From the NCBI GenBank assembly GCA_030063045.1, contig JAQSEB010000016.1:1054001-1118000 (forward strand): a DNA stretch of 64,000 bases, written 5' to 3'. The DNA is from Pratylenchus scribneri (lineage: Eukaryota; Nematoda; Chromadorea; Rhabditida; Pratylenchidae). This document shows positions 11,173-23,100 of this stretch, in pieces. Under the pieces are notes generated by a model. It was not told where the DNA came from and did no database searches. It saw only the letters and a list, made by a program, of their open reading frames with translations. Both the position numbers and the translations under genes were made by a program. Each line of letters opens with the position of its first letter. The stretch's first letter is position 1.

Positions 11173-14100
11173 ATGAATTCCACAATTCTCCCCGATGAGC
11201 AACTATTTTTGTCTATCTCCTCATATTCTATTGGCTCATTGGAATTGCTCGTCCATTCAGTGGTTCTATTGGCCGCACTATTTAATTTCATCATCCTCAC
11301 TTCCACCCAAATTCTCCATCCCAATCTACGATTCATTCTCCAAGTCCAAAGCGGCTGCGTTTGGTTTTTCGAATTGGCCAGACTTATTTTAATCGTGCAA
11401 AAATTCATCAACAACAATATGTTCTTTCCAGGTTCACTACTCTTACAGGTCAAAACATAGAGAAATAAAATAATAAAAAAATTACAAAATAAAATAATCT
11501 AACATACAAAAGATTTAATATTAAAAACTAGGATTGGACAAAATCGGTTAACCGAATCCAGGTTTTTGGCCCAAAAACCGAAATCTAGATTCAAAAACTT
11601 AGAAAAGCGATGGTCGAAATTGATCGGTTTTTCGGCCTTTCACTTTTACCCTAAAGGGCAATTTTTTAATTAAAATGACTTTTCTTATTGGCACATTTTT
11701 ATCAAAAATTTCCCTCTATCGAGATTAGTGTTGACTAAATTTTCCTCTATCACGACAATTTTTTGCATAAAAATTTTTCTCTACTAGCAATATTTTAAAT
11801 GAAAATTTCACCATAAGGGTCGATTCTAGGCTGAATTATGATAATTTTAAAATTTTTTTAAATTAAATTTTAAAATTTTGTAGCCTTGAAAACTGAAAAC
11901 GAAAACTGATGAATTTTTTGAAACCGAATTGAAAACTGAGATCGACAAACCGTGAAAACCAAAAATGCAAACCGATTTTTTCCTACCATATTAAAGACTA
12001 ATATAAATAATTTTTACCCAATATAATATATAGAAAAATTAACAAATATTTTTAGTCGATTTTAAGATTTAAGTTTATTTTCTTAGTATTAATAAATTTT
12101 AGTTATTTATATAAAGATATATCAAATTTTTTCTATTTGATTTTAGGGCATCCAATATAGCACAATGTTGATTCGTAATTATTGTTGCCATCTATTGGTG
12201 GTTGAACGAATTCTGGCCACACTTTATTATAGGAGATATGAAAAATCCAAATGGTCCAAATGGAATCTTGTTTGGCTTCCTTTATATGTATGGATTTTGA
12301 TTATGTTTCATTCAATTTTTTATGAATATATTTATAAGTAAATTCCCTTTGAAAAATTTATTTTTTTATTAATTTCGATTTTTTAAATCTATATAATTAA
12401 AAAATTTCATAATAGATCGTTTTAATTTTTATAAAATATTATTTATTAAATTGGTAATAGCCCAATTTGCCTCAGTCAGCGGACTTGTCGCCATTTGTAA
12501 TAACTCATAAATGACTGAATCAATTTTAATGTTTTTGTTATAAAATTAAAAAAAAACTGTTTACTATCAAAACAAAACATTTTATTTTTTTAAATTGTTT
12601 CAGATCCTGAAATTTATAAATTATACTCATAAAAACATTTTAGCGAATTTTACTAAGGATTATCAGAATTATATGGGATTTTTTTAGCACAATTCAATAA
12701 TTTATGAATCAATTTTAATAAATTTATTACATTTCGAGAGTCTTGAGCTTATACTTTAATTTGATATAAAAACAACCACAATTGATTCAAAATTGAATAT
12801 TAAAAAAGATGAAAAGTAGGCCAAGGTAAATTGGGGGCACTCGTTAAATCAGGGTTCGCAGATTTTTTTTTCAAAAAAGTACATTAGCCTTGAAAAAAAA
12901 GATTTTGGCATCAAAAAAAGATTTTCATTTTAAGCTAAGATAAATTGATTACAATTTTTTAAATATGTTTTTTGAGAAGAAATTTTTACAATTTTTCGCG
13001 CCATAGGCGAAAAATTTACGCAAAAAATAGCCGCGCAGCGTAAAATTTGAGCCAAAAATAACCGCGCAGCGTAAAATCTGAGCCAAAAATAGCCGCGCAG
13101 GGTAAAATTTTACGATTTTTTCATGATTTTGTGAAAAAAAAGTACAAATCTTTTAAAAAAGTACATCTGCGAACCCTGCGTTAAATTATTATTATCAATT
13201 TTTTTATTTTTAGATTATATTTTGCACATTTAATGCGTATCAGAATACATTATCTGGTCAATGGTCGGCAACACCAATTAATTTTGTTTCCATTTTGGTT
13301 GGAACTACAATTTGTTTAATGGAATTTATGGTGATTTTTTTTATAATTTTCTATTAGAAATTATATTTATTTTAGATAATCATTTATATTGGTGTCCACA
13401 ACAAGAAAAAATATGAGAAAATATTTCCAAATATGCAAATGTATAATTTAAGTGAAAAATTTCAGGTAAAAATTATTTCATTATTTATTTACTTGTATCA
13501 ATTATTATTTTCTATTTTTATAATTTTATACCTGTATTTTTATATTACAACCCCGTGGGCTTATTAATTTATGAGCCTTCTGGGGGTGGACATCAAATAG
13601 AGCATGGAGTTTAAAATTTTAGAAATGAAAAAAGTATAAAAATAAAATTTATTCGATAAAATTTGTAGCAAATGAAAACATATTTTACGGTCAAAAATAT
13701 GTTTTTATAATAATTTATGCAAAATATTTTTACAAATTGAACAGTTTTTTACGATTAAAAACATGTTTTTTTATAAAATATTTTTACTTTATATTTTTAT
13801 ATTCACAACATGTTTAGGATCCAATATAAGTTTTTAAATATGTTTTTATAGCTCTCAACATCTTTTATAAAACAGAATATTTTTTAACAAGTTTTTTTAT
13901 TTCAATTCAAAATAACTTTATAGAATTAAAAATCAAAATCAAAAAAAAAAAATTGAAATGACTTCTAATAGAGAATAAGGTTTATAAATTTCAGAGCTAT
14001 TCAAAAGTTTGCTTCTAATATAGAGTATGCTTCAAATAGGGAAAATAGAAAATACGGTATTGGAATCATATCTTAAAATTGACTATCAAAATGAAATAAA

Positions 14101-17100
14101 ATATTAAATATTATTTTTATAATATTTTTATACGAAATTAAAAAATGGCATTTTCTAGATTGCAGAAAACATCCGGACCAGTAGGCAACTCGGAATTGCA
14201 TTTATTTGTCATTTCCTCAACAATTTGGTTGGTGCGATGATTGCGGCATTTCTCTTCTATAAATGGATTAGCAGAACACAAATGATGAGCTTATTTTTGG
14301 CCACAACTTGCCTCATTCAATCCATTCTCTCATGCATCATTGAAATCACAATTATCATGTTAGTTGAAAATACAAAAATCCAATAAATTATAAAAGTTAA
14401 GAAAGTTCTAAAAATCATTTTTGTAACACACATGTATGTGGAAAGAATGGTGGAAGTCCAACAATTATATTTAAAACCCACAGAAGCCGGTTCATAATAA
14501 CATGGAAACATGTTTAAATGAACTGCTAATTTGACTAATAAGGGCATAAGCCATCCATTTGGCCTGGGAATATCCTTTTGGTGTATGGTCAGAGGTGGAT
14601 CCCAAAAATCCTATATTAAAACCAAAAGCATGCTAACATGGATTCCAAAAATGTCGCGTGGACACAAAAAGCATGCTCACGTTTGCACCAAAAATGTGTC
14701 ACTTTTAGGTATTCTAGAAATCACTCATTTGCTAAATAAGCATTTTAGAAATCACACACTGGCTTAAGTATTTTCGTTTTTGTGATTTCATACATAGATT
14801 CTATATTTTTGTGTCCTCTTAGATTTTAAGCATTTGCTTCCTCTTAAATTCTATACTGTGTGCATATTAGGTATTTGTTGTGTCCCACGAATAATTATAT
14901 CCAATCCAAATTATACTCCAATAAACTCTTTGAATATTTCCAATGAATAAAGACCAAATTTATTTAGCAGCAAAATATAGTTGATAAGAGGGCAATTGGT
15001 TTGAGAGCAAATTATAAATGAGTAAAGGAATGAGGGTTATGTGGGGGAATGGTCATTATTAAATAAGGGTACAAAGTGGGCGGGGAATGGAATGAATCGA
15101 GAATAGTCCTATAGTTCAAAGTTCATCATTGAATTCCACATTTCCTTCCCCCTTTCATCGAATTCAACGGCGAGCATGACGATGTGGAGGCGAACGATAT
15201 CCGCGCGATGGGGATCGGCGACGTGATGGGCCAGCACGTCGGTAGTCTTGACGGGCAGCATTCAGGCGACCAAACTCCGCGAAAAACATTGCTCGAGCGG
15301 CACGGCGTGGGTTCCACTGTCCACCACCCCGGCGCTGACCACCGCGATTTCCACGGGCATTTCCCGGTCCATTACGGTGCTGGGCATGCACCGGTGCCCC
15401 ATTGGCAACAACGGGTGGTTGGGCCAATTGATTGACCACATTTTGAGCATTGTTGGCGGGTGGAGGGTTCGGGTTGGCAATTGGACCATTTTGTGGTGCC
15501 GCATTCACATTTTGCACCACGATTTGATCTTGTGAGGCATCTGCCACTACAGGTGGCGGCACATTGATTCTAGGGGGAAAAATCACACCATTTACTGGGT
15601 TTTGTCCACCATCCCCATTCATCAAATTCTCCCCTCCATTATTATTCTCTTGGGCTGCATTATTCGGATTTTCACCGAATATTCCATCTCCAAGGTCCAG
15701 GTCACCTATATTCAGATTTAAATTCGATTCTAACTTATCGAGGATGGCCTGGCATTGAGCATCCATCGCGGTAAAGTTGGCATCCATGGCTTGGAGACGA
15801 GCATCCAAAGAAGCCAAAGAAGCAAAACCAGCATCAACTTTCTCACGAAGTTGATGGATTTGAAGGCCATGGAGGAGCAATTTGTCCACCACATTGTTGT
15901 TAAGGTGGGTATCAATGGTGTTGCCCAACATGGCATTCAAAGCTGTAACTTGATTGATCACAGCCTCGCTCATCGAGCGGTTTTCCTGCACTAGGTGGTT
16001 TCCTAGTGCCTCCAACATGGCACGCAGTTGGGTCTTCTCCTTTTTCTTGTCATTCTTCAGCGTTGCTGCCCCAGATTCGCCCGATTGATTGACATTTGAT
16101 GATGAGCCGTTGGCAACATTTGATGAGGAGCCATCCACTGTGGTGTCCATTCCCGATTCATTTTCCACAAATTCAGACATTTTGAAGATGGGCAAAGGGC
16201 AATAGGGGACAATTAGCAATTTAATGGCAAATTGGGCAAATATGAAAAATTAAAATATTAATAATGTCAAAAGGGTATGGGAAATGTACAAAATGGAAAT
16301 TAATTAAAACAAATGGTCTTTTTATTATTTTATTTAAATTTTCTTTTAATTATTTTTCTTTTATTTTACAGGAAAAATACAAAAATACAAAAAAATGAAT
16401 TAATTAGATGGGTCGAATGGGGTTTTTGGATGGTGTTCACGGCTTTGAATTCGCCTTTTGCGAATTTGGTCGATGTGGGCAATTATTTTGTGCCCATTTT
16501 CATCTTCTAATTCAGCCATTCTTAGACCAATGGACTGACTGATAATGGCCGGTTCCCATTTTTTCCCTCCATGATGCCTATACCATATGGGGTCTCCGGG
16601 GGAATATGTTTGGGGCGGAGCTTTTTCCCCCGGGTTTATTTGCCGAGTTCCTTCTTTTCCACCCATTCTTCCACCCATTCTTATCACATCCAATGGCGTT
16701 CGTATTGGACGGCGCAAAAATAATGTTGCTGGGCTTGACCCAGACTGGGCACGAATATTTGCTCTATATTCTCTCAGAAAAACAATAATCGCCTCATCGA
16801 GGGGTAAATTTTCAGTGATCTTTGTAATAGATCTTTTGAATGTTTGTACCATCCGTTCGGCAGTGCCGTTTGAAGATGGATGGTAAACTGCCGTAGTTTT
16901 GTGTTCTACTGCGTTTTCTTTGAAAAAGTTCTCAATTTCATCGCTCACAAATTGAGGTCCATTATCAGAAACTATAAGTTTCGGCGCCCCAAAAAGGGCA
17001 AACAATTCTTTTAACTTTTTCATAATTACTGTACTAGTGGTGGAATTTAGCTGATAGACAAATGGAAATCCTGAATAACTGTCCACAATGATCAGCCACA

Positions 17101-20100
17101 TGTTATTTTTAAAAGGGCCAGCTAAATCTATGTGCCATCTCTCCATTGGCTCTCTTGCCTTGGGCCATGTATGGGCTGGGTCAACTTTGGGCGGATTAGC
17201 ACTATTTTTCTGGCAAATTTGACAAGTGGCTACAAAATTTTCAATATCATCGGTTATTTTTGGCCACCAGGCATATCCACGAGCCTGGGATTTCATTTTT
17301 ACTACACCGAAGTGTGCCATATGAACCATTTTTAAAAATCGATTTCTGAGGTTTTCGGGCATTATTATTTGGTCTCCTTTTAGGATTAATCGCCCTTTAG
17401 TTTGTAAATTTTCACGTACGTTATAATACGGTAATAAATTATTTCCTAATTGTTCTGCTTCTTCAAAGGCCCAATTATTATTTATTTTTACAAAGAGTTT
17501 CTTTAAAATTGGGTCTTTGGCTGTTTCGGCTTCTATCAAATCCCTATTCAATATTAAATATTCATCGGCTGTCAATAAATAAGGCAATTCCTCTTTCTCC
17601 ATGATTTTCGAAAAATCAATGGGTTTCTCCTCCGGGATTTTAACCCGGGAAAGGGTGTCTGCAACAACATTATTTTTACCCTCAACATATGCAATTTTTG
17701 GATTGATATCTTGAATAAGGAGAAGCCAGCGGTTGATCTTAGCATTTGCATTCGCTTTTGTCATGAGGAAAATTAGGGGTCGATGATCAGTATGAATAAT
17801 AATTTCACACCCATAAATGAGTGGTTTAAATATAAGCAGCGCATGCACAATGGCAGCCAATTCACCATGCGTTGGTGGATACTTTGATTCAGCCCCATTG
17901 AGTGTTTTGCTACAGTAAGCCACAGCGAATAATTGCCCCTGATCATCTGCTTGCATCAAAGCAGCCGCGTAAGCCACTTTGGAAGCATCAGTGTAAAGGT
18001 GAAAAGGCTTCTTTAAATTCGGCGCCCTTAGGCAAGGGGATTTGGTTAAAGACAATTTTAATTCCTCAAATGCTTTATTCTCCATTTCACCCCATTTAAA
18101 ATTTTTCTCTGCTTCGCGACCTCTTAACAGATGATTTAGCGGGGCGGCTTTAGACGCAAAGGAAGGTATAAATTTTCTAAAGAAACCAGCCATTCCCAAA
18201 AAGCGCTTCACTTCCTTGGAATTATTCGGCGCTGGGAAGCTAAGGATGCTTTCCAGGTTTGATATTGACGGCTCATAGCCTTTTTCACTTAACCTATGGC
18301 CTAAGTAGGTTATTGATTTTTTACAAAATTCACATTTTCGAAATTTCAATTTTAAATTAAATTGCTGCATTCTCTGGAAAACCATGGCCAAGGTTTCCAG
18401 GTGCTCTTCAAAAGTGGCTGTGTGTATTAAAATATCGTCAGTGTAAATTGTGATTGAATTGACGCCTTTTAGCACTTCGTCCATCGTGCGCTGAAAGATG
18501 GACGGCGCATTGCGTAAACCAAATGGAAGTGTGTTCATTTCAAATACACCTTTTTCTGTGATTACTCCGCATTTGTAGGACGTTTGATTGTCCAGGGGGA
18601 TTTGCCAGAATCCGGAAGCCAAATCGACACTGCTGTAAAATTTCCATCCTGAAACTCGGTGTAAAACTTTCTCCATTCGAGGGATGGGATATGGATCGGG
18701 TATAGTAATAGCATTTAAAGCCTTGAAATCCACACATGGGCGAATTTCACCATTCGATTTCTCAACCACAACGATTGGACTAACCCAGGGGGTATTAGAC
18801 TTTTTGAGGACACCGACTTTTTCCATTTCTTCCATATTTTTATCCAATCTCTCTTGAAATTTCTCAGGCACACGATATGGTCTCGAAGTTATTGGGACTT
18901 CGGTAGTGGTGATTAATGGCGGTGCCATTATTTTGCAGCGACCCAAATCATATTCGTGCCTAGAAAATGCTTTTAAGTTTTCATTTAGACAAATTTTTAG
19001 GGCCTCCAATTCTTTGGGTTTATTCAAATCGGTTTTAATTTCGCCCAATTCCATTATACAATTTTCAATTTTTGCTGTGGGTTCAACAATTTCCGGCTCG
19101 GCCGTTAGGATTTTCATTTTTGATTTTTTTATTAATTCGCCAGTTTCCAAATCCAAATATAAAGGCAAAGATTTCAATGTTTTACGACCAATAATGAAAT
19201 CATAATCTTTATCCAATTCATTTTCAACCAAAAGTATTGGCGAATTTACAATGCAGTCGGCTATTTCGATTTCAACTTCACATTGGCCGACGGCGCGGAC
19301 TACATCATTGCCAACACCAATAACCCCAGGAATTTCTGGGTTTTGGGCACTTTTAAAGCCGAATTTCTGAGCGGCTTTAATTCCACACAATGAAATATGG
19401 GCACCTGTATCCAATAAAAATAAAGCCCTTTTATTATTAATTTTCCCTTCAATTCTCAAATTATTATCGCAAATATAAATTTGGTTGGATACAGCTATTG
19501 CCGCCAAAATTTGTTTGGCTACAGCTATTTCCGCCAATTCTTCATTTCGCCATCTTTCAACCAATGGGAGGGCATTTCTTTGGCTATCTGCTTCAATTTG
19601 CTGTCGATTTATTCTTCGCCTTTCTTTCCTGCGGACTCTATAATTTTGAACTCCGTGGAAAATTTTGATGAGCGATCTCCCTAGGCTAAGATATTGGACA
19701 AATTTTGCTAAAAATGGGGGGAGCAAAAATTGAGCAACTGCCTCAAGGGTGACATATACGCACACGATAAATACCCAAATTTGATTGGGGGATGGCATGC
19801 CTCCCTTTAGAAAGGAGAAAAGGCCGCTGGAGACTATTTTTCCCGCAAAAACTTCGCTTTTCCCTGAATCTCGCCAAGCAGCCTCTGGCTTAGTTAGGCG
19901 GATTATTTCCCAATTTATTTCAGCTGCCGAGAGCGTTTCCTCAAAATGTTCCGGAGAATATAATTCCGAGAGATTTGCCATGACCTTATTTTTGAAAGTG
20001 GTGAATTTGAATTCGGGGAAGTCTATTTTCCCATACTTTTGCAATTGATGCAAAGATTCATTGGGAATTTCCTTCACATCCCCATTAATCTGGTCATATT

Positions 20101-23100
20101 GTGTAATTTTCCCTTGATTTTCGATGTAAATCCATCTTCCCGAATCACAATTTATTTCCTTCGCCTCAGGGTATATTATGAGGGTATTGGGGTCAAGGTA
20201 TCCATGGCGGACAGATCCATATAACAGGAAAGAAATTGGCAAACGATTGAAGCAGTAATTTGCCTTATAATCAAAATGAATATCCTGAGAATTGACCGCG
20301 AAACAAGGCTTGATTTCTAGAGTCCTTTCCGTTACTAGTCTAGCTGTTATGAGCTGATTATTCAAGAAATAACGGGCTAAAAGTGTGGGATTGGCAATTG
20401 AAAGGGTTTGGGTTTGATCGCTTATTGATTGGAGACTACTGCACACTTGCTTAATTGCCTCAGAGAAAAGCCGATTCGTTGTTTGGGTGACTCGCGCACT
20501 GAGTGCGGTAAGCTGTGCAGCAAGTTGCGATGAATAAATTAACCCAACGACCGAATTCCCAGTGGATTTTGTTGTATCCAATGTTTCTTGTATAGTATTT
20601 TCTTTTATTTTCTCCAATTCCCTTTTTACCCTTCCATTTTCACGTTTTGCTTTATCCCTTTTCTCCAACATTTCTTTATATTCAAATGTTGGGATAGCAA
20701 ATGTTTGATCTGAAATTATAAATTTTTTATATTCACAATCCTCTTTTTCTGTCTGATTTTCGAATGTTAGTGCAAAATCATTAGTTGAGGATATCCAAAC
20801 ATTTGTTGAAAATTCGCCCTGCCATTTCGCGACGTGAATGTATGAACATTGTTGTGATTTCTCAGGGGTCCATATTAGACTCCCCTGGTCACAGCGGCAG
20901 GAACCGGATTTATATTCACAATTTGGGCAAGCTCCGATAGGCGTATTAATTCCACTAAAGCCATATCGGGTAAATACAACCGTTTCAAAAGTGTAACAAT
21001 TCAAAACTGGCGTTTCCTCCCAGAAAACCCATGGCCAGGGGTACCATCCCACTTCGAGGGAATTTTCTGTGTATTTAAATGTACCATTCGAAAGCATTTC
21101 ACCGGCTGGGGAATGATTCATATCGCGCATTCGAAGGCATGAGGAAGTCGGAACTGGCACTATTTCTGTCTTTATTTCCTCAATTTTTCTCCCCAAAAGG
21201 CCTCTGCGGCGATTAATGATCGATTTAATACATTTACAAACTGTAGTGGCTGTCTTGTATTGTAATGTATTCGGACTATAAATATTTAACGCCATTTCAA
21301 TTGGACTTTCCATCGCTTGCCATCCGGGACAAATTGGCTCATTAGGCAATTTCCATAGGCTTGAGGGAGAATCAGGGAGACAAATCATAGGATTTGTTCC
21401 AGCTGATGCGCTTAAAATGGGTGAGAAAATTGCCATTAGCGAAATCACAGCCAAAAGATATGGACTGGCCACTCTAACTGGAGCAGATCCCTCTCTAAAG
21501 GTTACTTTAGGTGTTGGCGACCTATAATTTTCACTTCGATTATTTCGTCCTTGATCCTGATTCTGGAATGAATTTCGCCGGTTTTGACTTGGGCTTCGAC
21601 TTTGGAATGACCTTCTTTCGCCCCTATAATTTCTTCTATAAGGGGAACGATTTTCATGGCGTCCATCCCGGTAATCTTGATCTCGAGAGTAATTTCGGTT
21701 TCGAGAGTGGTCTCGAGAATTTTGGTAATCTCGGGATGGGCGCCTGTAATCGCGTGAATAATTTCGGGAATTTGTTCCGTTATTTCTTTTCTTTTTTTCA
21801 CAGTCCCTTATGAAATGCCCCGGGCGATGGCAATAGTAGCAAAGTCGACGATCAGAGCTAGGTTGGCTTTGTAATGCCATTGCCTCCACTTTATTTGCCA
21901 AATCCGCGACCGAAACCCCTTGATTTTGGCGTTTTCCCTCCAGCAGTAACTCAAAATGCTGGGCTAGTTCGAAGGCATTCGTAAAATTATTAGGGCGGGC
22001 TCCTTTTACCTCGAACTGTAAATCCGGAACCAGTCGGTCTAGGAATTCATCCAACAATCTATTTTGTACTGTGTCTTCCGCCTCATTGGCCATCACAATT
22101 CGGATGGAATCATTGAGTCGGTTGGCGAATGAGAATACTTTTTCCCCTGGCGCCTGCTTTATTATAGACAGGGATTGCTTAGCGATAGTTTTGGTATTCG
22201 CATTTTCAAAAATTGCCCGAAGGCGTTCAATTGCATTATTCAAATTTGCCGGGTAAGGATTCAGCTTATCGAATTCGGCGCGTGCTCGACCCACTAAGCA
22301 GATTTTGAGTCGGTTGAGTTTTTGTTCCTCCGTTAGCGGGTTGGTCATGAGGCCCAGGACATCCTTGAAGCGCTGAATCCAAACGCTGAATGAAACCACT
22401 GGATTACCATCAAAAGTGCCAATTTGAGTTCCATTATTCATGAATGGATCCATTACCATAATTTCACATTCATTATTTTCATGATTTCCATTTCCAATTT
22501 CAGCATTATTTCCATTTTCGATTTCAGCATATGTATGATTTGAATGGTTTTCATCAACCTCCGAATGTTCACTTTCATTCGGGTCAAATTGGCTATGGCC
22601 ATTCCATATAAATCCATTATTAGGCGAATTTTCATTTTCCAAAGCTTCAATTCGCGTTTTATGTTCCTTTGTATCCTCCTCAATATTTTCAAGGGATTCG
22701 CCCATAATTCGGATCATTTTTTGGGCTTCTACAACATCCGATTCGAGTAAACGCACAGCCATATCGAGTGGCAAAACTTCATCTAATTCTCTTTTGATCT
22801 CCTGAATTTCCCTTTCAGAGTCATCCACTTTCCCTCGGGTTATATCCAAATCCGATTCAATGAATGTCATTCTTTCATCCATGTCTTTGTCCAATTGTTT
22901 AAACATATCTTCCAAAATATCCAATTTTCCCTCTAGAACCGTTGGGAAGAATTTCCCTTCTAGGATCACCCCTTGTTTGGGGGAATTATTAGCATCTACT
23001 TTAGCTATTTTCTCCTCCAATCCTCTAATCGTACGGCACACAGTTGCCTCAAAAGTACGTAATTGAATTAGGAGGGTATTCCAATTTTTGGATTCATCAG

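Noticed and set aside
11151..11453. 100-codon minus-strand frame opposite the first 7TM exon (and a matching one at 25603-25902)
   Set aside because: Conserved only because the receptor exon on the other strand is conserved.
11532..11990. 8-bp target duplication ATATTAAA around the AAACCG-core element
   Set aside because: The repeat is offset by unequal terminal bases, so the element ends cannot be fixed; left as unproven.
15126..16000. Several plus- and minus-strand frames overlapping the retrotransposon ORF2
   Set aside because: Shadows caused by the higher G+C content of the element; ORF2 has the coherent protein features.
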